Of a DNA stretch of 64,000 nucleotides, positions 25,217 to 37,700 are shown piece by piece. Position 1 is the stretch's first letter. Each line of letters opens with the position of its first letter. The position numbers and the translations under genes are program-made. The notes beneath the pieces were generated by a model that ran no database searches, was not told the origin of the DNA, and saw only the letters and a list, made by a program, of their open reading frames with translations. This stretch comes from Certhia americana (lineage: Eukaryota > Chordata > Aves > Passeriformes > Certhiidae): contig JAGMWU010000040.1 of the NCBI GenBank assembly GCA_018697195.1, forward strand, positions 372,001 through 436,000. The letters are read 5' to 3'.

Positions 25217-27939
25217 CTGTTGGTAGCATGGAGAAGAATTTACTGTCAAAATACATATACATTGAATTGAAAGAAGAGAAAAAACCTTCTGCTTTTCTAG
25301 TGACTCTAACTGAAACACAGCCTTTCACCTGAATATGGGTTTTTGATATTTCTCGACTAGCAGGAATTCTAGTTCAGGATAACTAATATACTAAATCAAC
25401 CCAATAATGTGAGAACACATAAAGTGCAACCTCAGATATTACTTCATGTTTAGCTCCTCTGTCAGAATTCAGAAATATTTGTGCTGAGAGAATGATATAA
25501 TTCTAGATCTGGCATAGCTGCATAAAGGCTGATTAACGCTGAGGGAATCTTCCTGCCATGAAACCCAGTCAGATCTTTCTCCACCATTCCTCTATGCTGT
25601 CTTCATAAATAGATGGAAAATAATGTAGAACCAATATTGTTTTCAGCCTGATGGCTACTGACAGCTTATTAATTTAGAGTATTCCCTGCCTTCTGTGGCT
25701 TACATCTTGGATTGGTGGTCACAAGTGAATTCAGAAGAGTAATGGTATAGGGGAGTCGGGTAACATGCAGACAGCCTGCTCTAAACCAGTCCAGTACAAT
25801 GTGTTTTATACTCTTGCTTTCTGTTGATGGCTTCTCTATTAGAATTTAATGCATTTCAGATTCATATTCATTTTTTCATCACTGAAAACCAAAATGCCAT
25901 AAAGAAACTGCTGTGATATTACATTGATTCCATCCTCTCCCTTAATTCTTTCAAATGAATGACCTCTCACATTTCAGTGGAGGACTTGTGAAGAATAGAG
26001 ACCTTTTCTAAGGCAAAGAGGCATTTTTAAAACATAGAAATTAACTGAGTTGCCTGGTAGTGCAAGCAATATGACTGCTTTCTGCTGCCACAGGTTTTGT
26101 GAAAAATGAATGGGTAAAAAGCCAGCATTGTTTAAATTGGTTTCTGAGAGGACAACTTTTACATACTCAGAGTTGTGTTTGTTAAGAAAAATTGCATTCA
26201 AATTGAACAGAATGAGCATTGTTATCTGATGTGAACAGATAGAACAATGATGACTGAAAAATAATGAAGAATTTCTCCCACAGAAAATGGCTTCTTGATC
26301 TGTGAGAGCAACAGGCTCCCAGTGAGGTGCAGTCAAGGCTTACAAACACATTGCCGTGGTACACCAACTTTGAAATTCCAGCTGACATTTCAAATGGTAT
26401 TTAGAGTTATGACAAATCTGATTTATTTGAGTCTCTCTTCAAAGCTGTCGTAAAAGAAGCACTGATTCGGTGACTTATTAGTCACAGCACCTTCAGACAG
26501 CTTCTTTTTCTAGTTATGGAAATTGCTATCAGATCTATATATTCTTTTCTGTACCATAGGTTAATATTTTTTTGTAAAGATGCTGTTGATTTGACTGGAC
26601 TCTTAGTTTTCCAGTCAAGTTTTCATCAGAATATATGTTTCCTTAGTAAAATACCCTGTCAAACAACATCTTATATAACCAAGGAAAATGCCTTGCAAAA
26701 TGCTGAATAGGGTGATTCAGAAGAAACTTCATCCCTGCAATGGAAAATTGACCCTTGTGGTTTTATAATTCAAGTAAAATGTAATTGAAATGTATTAATA
26801 ATTATTGTTGCCTGAACATAATTTATAGAATTTCTTTCAAAAGTAAAACACAACCATTAATTACAACAATCATACTTTCAGTAATGAGGCCCTCAACAAA
26901 CAGTGGAATTCGAGGCAGTATTTTAATACAAAATTCAATTGCACTTGTGATGTTTGGGTTTGATCCAGAGTTCGAGTCACTAAGGATTATTCTTGAGTAA
27001 AGATGTCAATGAGAATATTTTTCCGCAGATGCTTTCATTGATTACAGTTAAATGAAACACACTTGTGTTTCCTGTTTCACCATGCAGTTTCTTGCACTGA
27101 AAAGATTCTTCAAAGTGGGGAAATCTGGTGTACTGATTAAATCCTATGCAAGGCCTCTCTAGTACACATAACATTTCATAAAAGGCATTGTCTGGGTAAG
27201 ATGTGAGAGGGACAATGCCAGTGAATCCAAGATTTTTGCCTTCTCCATTGATGTTTTATGTGTTGTCTAAGTAATGCAGTGTGTGTGTTGTTTCACTACT
27301 GTACACTAAATAGACCCCTGACAAAATCCACAGAAGGGGAGCAGAGATAGTTTGGCTGTGTCTATCTACCCATCTTAATCTATTCTAATCCCCTTCATCC
27401 CTGCTGAGGCAAGAATGCAGACTAGTATGGTTGTACCTAGAATATTCCAGCTGTATCTTCCCAATGCTAATAACACTGTGCTCTTCCATCAAACCTGCAA
27501 CAACAAAACCTCTATAGATTTTCAGTTGAGAGAATGAGATGTAAATGCTAAAAAAAATAAAAATAAATCTAGAGACTTCCTCCTTTTTCCATTATATGTG
27601 TTAATTCTGTCAATAATTCTGCATGTTTGTTCATGAATAAGCTATCATTATGTGTCTTAAAAATGAAGGAACTAGAGACTAGTGATGGCTACAAATTAAT
27701 ATGTTTAGCATGTCCTTCACAGCACTTGACCTGACCTAGGTCTTATCCTCATTTATAAGGCATAACAAAAATCTACTTAACAGATGCTCAGAGGATGCAT
27801 TTTCATAGATTCTGAGTCTCACTGATGTTAATTTGCTTATGTTGCTGAAAGTAGCGGGAAATATGTCTGAAATGAGTCATGTGCAACCAAAAAGAAAAAA
27901 AAAATTGAATGAAAGAATGTGTTCATTGTGAGTTAATGA

Positions 27940-27957
27940 ATCAATGAGCTCATTGAT
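27940..27957. repeat. Perfect 18-bp palindrome
   Basis: atcaatgag meets its exact reverse complement ctcattgat with no spacer. It lies in about 80 bp with recurring aatga / cattg words (27905-27985), so local slippage of a short word could have produced it. Confidence 0.75.
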
Positions 27958-29929
27958 GAGCAATGAGTAGCTCACCTGTGCAGTATATCAGTTCAAGAGT
28001 TCATGAGATAGCAAAGCAATTTTAAAAGCCAAGAAAGTAAGGGAAAAATTTTAAAAGACACAATGTCTTATTCTTTCTTATTTCCACTTACATTCAAAAT
28101 GTGCAGCTTTCCCACTGTTCTAGTCAGCAGAACTTGCGGGCATGAAGCACTGGGTTTGGTAAGGGAAATGCATGGTTTAAATCTTGGAATAAGGTGTGTG
28201 CACTGTTGTAATGTAAAAGGCATATCATCATCACCCAGCATCTCTATCATGAACTAACAGAACCTTGAGAATCAGTGTCTGATCTCAACCTTGCTGGGTT
28301 TATTCTAAAACTAAGAAAACCATAATTGAATGGATTTTTTAATTTTGCAGCCCTTCTTGCTAAATATAGCATGGAAAACCTGAAATAAGGCAATTCCTTC
28401 AGATGTTCTTCAGCACAATTGTGACCTCCCATAGACTGATTGTGTGGATTTTCCTTCATCACCTCCTAATGCTGCTGGTTCTGCTGTGAAAATTAAGATT
28501 TTTGCTGCAATAGCTCCAAGATGGAATAGCTACAGCAGGGCCAGACCATCCACTGGTGTAAATTGTTATAGCTTAGGGCTTAGCTGCATTATGTCTGCTA
28601 AAGATTTGATCCATAAAGTGTCTTGGGAGTTGCTTTTTCACTGTTCTATGAATTACCAGAGCACTGTTGTAAGAGGAAAAGTGTTTAGTAAGACAACACA
28701 ACATTTTTCTTTGGATGAAGTGTTAAGAAAACAAAAATAAAATAAGACACAAAAAACCACGTTGCAATATATAATAGGTGTCATATTCAAAGGATAAAGC
28801 ATTTTTTTAAACATTCAGAACAGACATTTGGGGGGGGGAAGAAAGATTGATATAAAGAACAGCAGATGGACAGCATGTACTACATGGGACTCCAACAGCC
28901 ATCAAGTGAAATCAATCTGACTTTTGTTAAGTTCATGGCTGTTCACTACTGAATAGAGGGGAGAGAGGTGCAAAGATTATGACCACCATATGTCTTAATC
29001 CAGAACAGAGACTATTCCCTGTGTCCAACTTCCAGAATCAGCTGACCCGTGAACTCCCTCACTTGATAGCTGTTTTCACCAGACTGCAGCATGGAGGCAG
29101 TCCAATAGACAGCTGTCCCACAAGTTTGCCTCAGTTTTATGAATCCATAAAATGAAGTTGCCTTGCAGAGTCAGACATTAATGCACAGATTAGGGCTTCC
29201 AGATTTAAGGAATTTTTTGGGCAAGAACCTGTAGAACGTGGGAATCCAGTCAGATGCACATCACCTTTAAAACCTGTCACCACAGAGTGAGACAGGAAAT
29301 CTATTTGAATTTGTTACCAGTGCATCCACCCTTCTGAGGCAAAGCTGGAGCTACAGATTCCTTTGAAGTGAGGCACTCAGTTTTGCATTAGCAACTGCAT
29401 GTATTGCAGAAAGCATGTGATGTCCTCTCCCATCCTGTTTATCTCCCTGTTCACATGGCAGTGTCAGGGGTGCTCAATCTTATTTCAATAAGAGTTACAT
29501 AGAGCAGTTACATATAATGTCAGGACCAAAACTGAACATACATCTCACCAGAGGACTGTATCCATCCTCCTGGTATGTAAGAAATGTTGAATGCATAAAG
29601 AAAGGTTCTGGGGATTGGGAGAAGGAGAAAGGATTTTTAAAATGGCAGATTACTTTTCAGCATATTTCAAGATCATAATAATTCCTACTCTCTTTTCTTA
29701 GCTGAAACCCAGCTGAAAGCCATTGGGTTTTCAATGCTACATTGCTACATGCAGCCGTCCAGATTCTCATATCAGTACACCTGCCCCTTCAGTAGCAAGA
29801 ACATGATTTGATCATTTGTTCCTGTGTAGAAAAACTGTGCATCAATGTAATATTTTTCAGATTTTTTTTTCTCCTGTTTAACCTTTTACTGAATGCCAGT
29901 GTATCCTGTTCTCTGCAAAGACATTGAAT

Positions 29930-29958
29930 CACACACACGCACACGCACACGCACACAC
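29930..29958. repeat. (CACACG)n microsatellite
   Basis: About 29 bp of CA repeats interrupted regularly by G (cacacacacgcacacgc...). Likely length-variable. Confidence 0.9.
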
Positions 29959-32900
29959 ATGTGAGGAATCATTTCACTCAAGGCAACAATCTATTCCTGA
30001 TTTATGTTGCTATAAAGAGCAGATTCCCTTTTACCAGAATGACAACTGTAATGAAGGTAGGAAGCTTTAGAATTAGCATGAAGGGAACCAAGAAACTGCA
30101 GATTTTAGGAGATTCTTCCCTTTATGGTTGATAGTGTATAAACAGTGGTCTAGTGGTACACATGGAAGCTGACTAAACAGAAGGGAGGATTTAAGGCAAT
30201 ACTGCCATATGTGAAATGCTTGGATTGTTTCAACATTTAACACCAGGGGGAAAACCAGGTATTCCTGAAATGTGTAGAACCAGACAAGACAAACTTGGCT
30301 CTGCTGCTAGTCATTAAACTGTTCTTCATAATCCTGAAACCGTTATCTGAAAGGCTTATAATATATTGAGATCATTGCTTTGACACTCTTAAAACAAGCT
30401 GAAAAAGAAGACAGAAATAATACCAGAGGAAATTGTCTAAGAGAATTAGCTGTCACAGACCAAGGATTTGTTATTCGGGGGTTTAGGTCCCAGTCATGCA
30501 TCTGACTCCTTTTAGTTGCTCTAGTGACACCAGGCAAGTAGAAAACTGGCCCAAACGGCCAGTTTAGAGCATCCCTGGAAGCACAGCTGTCTTAACGTGA
30601 TCTTCATCCAAGCACAATGGGTAGATGGGTGGTAAAGCCTTTAATTTTGCTTTTTTTTAGAAAAGCTGTTCTCAAGTCAGAGGTTGCTGGAAATACAGTC
30701 TTGCATGCTTGAAATGAAATGTGAGTTCCATGCATCACTAAATATATAGTTTAACAGACTGGATGAGAGCTCTGATTGACAGCTTAAAGTTGCCTGTAAC
30801 ACTTATTTGTCTCTGACAAATTAATCCTCGAGCACTGACTATTCTAAAACAAGCATTTCTTTGTTGTGTTCTGATCAAGTGTTGCATCCATAACATGGAG
30901 CAGTTACATCAAATTACAACTTTCTCTGTTGTATTGGCATTAAGGAACTTCTGTAGCTAGGTTTGTCTCTAAAAATGAGGAGAGGATTAAATAGTGCCTT
31001 GTTTACTTGTAGCATCTATGGTGGTTTTAAATATGTGACTTGTTTACCAAAAGCCAATTTCTTCTTTCACATTCATCTTGAGCAGGCTGTATGTATCAGG
31101 AAAGGGATTGACCCTAAACTCTCTCTGTTGGCAGTGTCCTACTTTGGAGTCCCAGGCATATGTGGACTCTCAGGAGTAGCTGTACCATTAAACATGCTGG
31201 GAACAAATACAGGTCATGTCTTATTTCACTTCAATATTATATATTGCACCACAGCAAAAGAATAAGGAAGATAGAGCATTTATTTCACTACGTGCAGAAC
31301 TTCTGTAGTATGTACACACAGCTTGTGTTTTGTTTGACAGCAAGATCTAGGATGCCATCTCAACCTTCCAACCTCTGCCAGGTCATTCCAGTTTCTCACT
31401 TTTTCTTTTTTTCTGCAGCTCCATAGTGTAACACAGTGAAGTCTGATCTCCCACCACTCACTGCAGTAGGCAGTTCAGAAGTTACAAGTCTCAGAAATGT
31501 CAAACTTAATGAAAAATAAGGGAAACGTACAGAAGAAAGTTGCTCCTGTTTATTCCACTCAATGTGCACCATTCTTTTACTCATCAGTGACTGCAGTGTA
31601 AAGGTTCTCATTCCATTTTATCTCTTACTCTTGTAGCAACAATGACCTACAGTCCTTTAAAATAATACCTTTTGCAGAAAGAGCAGGACTTGCCACATCC
31701 CAGTACCTAAAGCAAACACAGCTTTTTACTTTTACAGATTTCTGCTGTAATTTTCAGGTTTGTTTTGCAGATAAACCCAGTGCCTAAAAGCTCAAATATA
31801 AAATTTGCATCTTCTACCACTTAGCAGTGTTTATTTGTTTGCTCAAGATGATTGCTTACTTTGTGGTTTTCTATGAAATATTCAAGAGGTTTTTATAGCA
31901 ATGTATTCTTATTCTTCTACATTGAAATCCGTGTCCCTTTAAAATTGATAGTAACAAAACCAACAATAGCACCATTGACTCATTTAGGTTCTCATTTATT
32001 CTGTATTTGAAAGGTAATCTCATCCAGCTTTACTGAATGAAATACATATCTGAGTTTTAAATAACACCTTTGAGAAGCAAAAGAATTGTTTGTTTCTCCA
32101 TCAAAGGCCAGCTTGAAGAACAGAAGCCCAAACCAATTTTTTTTTTTTTGAAAGCTAACATTTGTAGAACTGTAATTTTGCCCCACAAGCTCTTACAGAC
32201 TTCTTGTGTAATGTCAAAGATCCATGAGTATGACTTGGGCTATCATTATTAGGTTTTGGGTGCTATAGGACAAAAGTAGAATGCAACTCCATGTATCCTC
32301 TTGTGTATTCTGCTTTAGGTGTGCAAGAGAGGTTGTAGGTTAAAGCTTTCTGAATTCAAATGGGAATCAGAAATTCCATCTGGGAATCCTTACCTATTTT
32401 TAAAATATATTGTCTTTACTACAAAAAGACCAGCTTTCAAATCAGCAGGAAGATATAGAAAGGTACAAAGGAGTTAGGATTTAAAAATGTACTATAATAT
32501 GTAAGAAAGCAACCAGCTTGTGATTTTTCAGTTTGTTTCAGGTCACAAAGCCAGTTCTGTGAGTTGCTGGAAGATGAGATTCATTGTTATCTCTTGCAGA
32601 TACCATTAATTTCTAGCCTGGCTGTCTTGTGAAATAATGGGATGCAAACTTGTCACTATTCCAATGCTGATTATTGCCCATTTTTGGTCCCAAGCCAGGG
32701 TGAATTTTATAGGAAAAGTCCTCATTTATGATGAAGAGAGGAAGCATTTTGGCAATTTTTATTTTTAAAACTGTAGCCATTGGCAGCACTCTAAACTTTG
32801 AAGTACTGTGGGTATTACAGTCATATTAGGATTGATGAATTACTGAGCAGAACGAAAGTGAAGCTGTGTGGTGACTGCAGCTTATTGAACAAATCTCTGT

Positions 32901-34612
32901 GTGCATGTTTCTGAATAGCTCACTAGTGACAACTGACATGGAAGGCATTTAACAGTACCCTTCTATGTACAGGGACTTCATTATCAAGACAATCGTTCCC
33001 TAAAGCACTGGTACTAGTGCAGGCCTTTAGCAAAAATTTTTTGGACCCCTTGAACTGGAAGGGAGAAGAATTGCTCCAGGCAGCCTGCTTCTTCTGGTGG
33101 AGTTTTAGAATAGCCTCATGCTTTCCTGCACAGCTTTTCTGAGGCTTGGCTTTGGAAGTCAGGTATTGTCTGTGCAGATCAGAAGCACACCTCCTGGTTC
33201 TGTGCACTGCTTGTAGCTTGGAAGTGCACCTTGATGAGAGGACAGAGAGGTATTTTTGTAGCACATATATTTTAGTACTCTATTTTTTCAGTTTTGAAAA
33301 GCCATTGGTGACTAAGTGTCAACAAAGAATGAAAGATGTGACTTGTGAAGATAAAAGGGATGGAAAAATTGAATCTCTAAATATCTGAATAGAAGTCTCA
33401 TTCAGTAACAGGTGTCACTTAGCTAAAAAGCAAACTACATATAGTAAGTTATTACTTATTTCCTTCTCTTTATATTCCCTATTAAAAGAAAATAAAACCA
33501 GCATTCAAATGTCCATAATGATTAGAGTGAGCAGATGCAGTGCTAAGGAAGTAAGAGGTCTTAGCTTTTCATCCAGTGCTATCCCATTGTCATATGCATA
33601 CGGCATACGCTGTGTGAGATGTCAAAGATCATTATGTCACCTGCTGCATAAATTTCACATCCAAGGAGGGAGGAGAAAAAGCAGTCATGTCGCTGGAAAA
33701 TGCTAATCTGATAATAGTTTATGCAGCATTATTAGTGTCCCCCCCAGAGGACCCAAGAACTACTAGCTAGCTTTGTATGTTTATGAGTTATTCTAAGAAT
33801 TAAACACAGCTGGTTGTGGGATAATGTTTACCAAGAGCTGAAGTTCAGAATAACAAACAAAAGAAAAGGTAGAATTTCCTTTTGCATCTGAAAGGGAAAT
33901 TTTGGGAAGCAGAATGCAATTACTGTAATGGAATGGCTGAGCACAAAGAACTATGTGCTTTCAACGTTAGAGGGCTTTATTTTAACCTAAAGCTGAAAAA
34001 GGAGGTGGGGGGAGAAGGTGCAGCCTGTAAGAAGAAGCACTCTGTGTGTCTGTACAGCATGCCACCCTGACTGTTCTGAATGCAACTATTTTAAAAACAC
34101 ATTATTTTGTAGAATGTGAGGTGCACAAACAGTGCAATCATAATCTTATAGTACATTTGTTCACTGTACATCAGCTTAAACTGGTCAAACATAAAGGAAT
34201 TTCCACATAAATCTGTCAAAGGGAAGGAAAACACTAACTGAATCATTCCTTCATATTATGTTTTATAAAATAGTGATGACTGGAAAACTGTAACTACAAA
34301 AAAGACTGAGAAGATTGAAACATAGGAATATCTGATGCAGGTGATGAGGTTTGGTGACAATAGAATGCAGGATTTGAATAGGATTCTTTTGCTACAGAGG
34401 AGATGACCAGTCAGACTAATGGCATGTAACTTGCTTGCCTGCTTGGGTGTTTGAAGGTGGAGGGTTGATTTGCTTTTGGTGTTGTGATAGGAATATTTAG
34501 AGATTATTGCTGACAGAAAAGGACTTAATCTTCCCCAAAACAACAGGATTAGCAACTCAAGTGGAAGCAACAGTGAATAACTTACAAGACTTGCATGTAG
34601 AATCAATTCAGG

Positions 34613-34710
34613 CAAAAAAAAACCCAAAACAAAACAAGACAAAACAAAACAAACAAAAAAAAACCAACAAAAAAACCCAAAGAACCAAAAAACCAAAAAA
34701 AACAAACACC
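34613..34710. repeat. A/C-rich low-complexity tract, (AAAAC)n-like
   Basis: About 98 bp made almost only of A and C, in AAAAC, AAAC and AAAAAACC words. The reverse strand reads as an artificial 154-codon frame of F, W, V and C residues, which is composition only. Confidence 0.9.
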
Positions 34711-37700
34711 TGAAAGGCAATCAAGCTCAGGAAAGGTTCTTCTGAAATAAAGGCACTTATTTTGTGCTTGGTTGTAAACTTAAAGTTGTCCAGAATTATA
34801 ACAACCACAGCCTGAATAAACAAGGGCACATACCAAATTCCACCCAAAATCCAGGATGTGAGTCACCTAAATATTATAAAAAAAGAAAAGAAATAAGGGA
34901 AAGTAAAGGAGATATTTTTAAAACAATATATACATACACACACACTCATATGAAATTAATATTTCCTACTATTCTGCACAAGCTGCTGTGCTCTATACTT
35001 GGTTCTTATTGGTTATACTCATTCTTAATGGTTCTTATACTTGACCCTCTCTAATTACTAAGAGACTTAAAGAAAAGTTGCAAGTAGCCTGAGTCAAGGG
35101 CAGCTGCCCCAGCTTGCTGTGTCCAGGATGAGGTCTAGTCAAACTCCTGAGAGCAGGAGTAGTTCTCTGTGCTTCCTGAATAAAGATCAAGGGTTGGGGG
35201 GTATTGCGTCACCAGTGCAATTTCCTGAATAAGATTTGCATTTACTGCCTTTAGTTAAATCAGAAAAAAATATCTATGGTGCCTATGATTAAGCTCAGCC
35301 CCTGTGTAAGGTCAAAATTAAGTGCAGCAAGTTGTAAACTGTCAGCATATGAGACTGGAGTGAGACAGGAAGGCATTTAGCTCTCTAAAGCTCCAAAAGA
35401 GCTACTTGAAACGTAATGGCTTGCCCTATGAAATGTTGTCACCACCTGGATATTCCTAGAGAGCAATGGAAAATCTGTTGAAGGTTATCTTTCAACACTG
35501 TCGTAGAGAGAATTGACAATGTTCCCAGCAGAGGCAGAGGTAAGGCTGAACATCTGTCCACTCTGGAAAAGATATTTCCAAGATAGGAGACAGTGAAAAC
35601 TGAAAATTAAAGAAACTTTGTATTTATGAAACTGTGTTTGATTGTCACAGTAGATGGAGAATATAACCCACAGGAAGGGTCACAGCAATTGAATGGAACT
35701 CAGCTCCCTCTTACCTTATTGAACAATGAGTACACTGAAGTTATATATCATGGTTTCACAAAAGAATAGGCTTTTTTATCAGTCTTTGAAGAATGACACT
35801 GCAGAGTTTTGAAGGAAGAGATAAGGCAGAGTTTTCCAAGAGGTTTTAACAGTGTCTTAAAGTTTTTAAAATCTGTGGTTGCATCAGCCTAAGCAAAGAA
35901 ATTCATCCTGTCACAGAGATTCAATGTATGACATGGGGAAGTTTTATCATATAGCCTGAGAAATTTTGGAAAGGAGTCAAATGGATGAATGTTCAGACTA
36001 AAAATTTCTGGGAATGAGATAATTTCCATCTGATGGAATAAAGCAAAAAGTATACCACCAAGCACTGGATGAGAAATGTTGACTTGTATAATAGGTAAGA
36101 ATTTTAGACATATCACTGGATGTTGTTTATAAACATGTGTTTATGAAATATGCAAAATTTAGTATCAGTGTTTCGGTGCAGCTGCATTCAGTTTTTTGCC
36201 AGTACAAGGATAATTAAAACAAACAAACAAAAAGCATACTGTGTCATTTCCAGGAGAAAGTGTCTCTTATGAAACGATTTCACCTGTTAGTAGTAAAACC
36301 CTCTCAGGTAGGGATGAATTCAATATGATTCTGGATATAACAGGGGAGACTGTATGCAGAGAGGCATTCATGAAGTGCACATCTCTGTGTGAGAATTAGA
36401 CAAAAATCTTTGCTGAACAGCATGAGACTCATCTCACACTGATATTTTTTGCACAAAATCTTTGGCTCAGACGTATGACTCAACAGGGAGAAAGACCTGG
36501 GAGTAGTAGAACAAGAAGTACACTGGAAAGAAACCTGGCACTCTTCATGTTTCTTTAGCATGCCAGTAGACTTATGAGCCTCATGAATGCAGTCCAGAAG
36601 CTGTGGGTTACTAGGAAGAAGCTAACATTATTGATTTTAATCCTCCTAGAACAAAAGGGAAAATGCTAGAAGACCTTGTGGTCTGAAATCAGTTATAGTT
36701 ATTATATGGAAGACAGCTGGCCCTGAAGACTCTTCCAGAACTATCATCTTCCTTCCATTCACTTTAGGTGAGCTTACCTTGACTTGACTTCATGAAAAGT
36801 AAAATTCTTTTCCTCTTGGTCTTCTTCTTCTTTGCCCATTTATGGACCTAATGCAAGTTATTTAGTTAAAAGCAGGTATTAAAACTGAAAACTGGGAGAG
36901 AGAGAAGTTTTGTAGCATGGAGTTAAAGAAGTTATTTACAATATTTCCTACATGGTCACCACCTGTTTATTTCCCTGTTTCTCTCCCTGGGAGGATTTTC
37001 CCTGTGCAGTTTATGGTACAATTAAAATAGACTAACATTTTCTTGCATGACTGTGAGCACAGCTTGTTTTAGTTGAAATGATCGATCCATTTGCACAACC
37101 ATGGTTCTGTTTTGTGTGTACTTGTGTCATTGGTTCTGGCTTGTATAGATTAAAATTACTCTTTCCATTACATGGAATCAGACTCTTCTATGCTTATCCC
37201 ATGGAAAAATACCATAGTCTTGCCTACTTGTTTAGATTAAATTTATCTTTAGATTTAAGGTCAAGCTGAATTTTCTTCTGTCAAGAGAACTTGGCAGGGA
37301 TTTTAGCTAGTGTCATTGTTATTTTTTGATTGTAATATGGGTACCAGCCTTATCCTAGCATCATTTTGAAGTTTTCATATAACAAATTCCCTGTCATTTC
37401 AAGAATCTTAAGTGTTGTTTGTGAGCCTATGGCCTTGATTTGCATTTTGCAGACTACAAGATTTGACTGATTCACTTCAGCATTTGTTTCTTATGTGCAG
37501 GACACGAGACTAATTTTAGTAGATAAGGTTTGTGGAGCGAGGTGCTGCTCAGTGTAAACAGAATAGTTTTACTGAGTAGAATTGTCTTGCCTCAGTATTT
37601 TCAGATGCGCTGGGTAAATTGCTACCCAGATATAAAAGTACCACTGATTTTTGTGGATGCTCTGTTAAAATGCCAGCTTCCCAAAACAAAATGTTGTGGG

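Larger units (their letters stand above)
25217..34612. other. Non-coding stretch, no gene recognised
   Basis: About 9.4 kb of mostly unique AT-rich sequence. No exon, transposon end or RNA gene is recognised. Local structures are an 18-bp palindrome at 27940, a G9 run at 28830, a CA-type microsatellite at 29930 and a 9-bp stem with 5-base loop at 30543-30565 (aaactggcc / ggccagttt). Confidence 0.65.

Noticed and set aside
34256..34720. 154-codon open frame on the minus strand
   Set aside because: Its first third is the A/C low-complexity tract read backwards (F, W, V, C only) and the rest has no recognisable domain.
36470..36530. Possible CR1 ORF2 word (ggagaaagacctgggagtag)
   Set aside because: Only about 20 bp match and neither flank continues the CR1 order.
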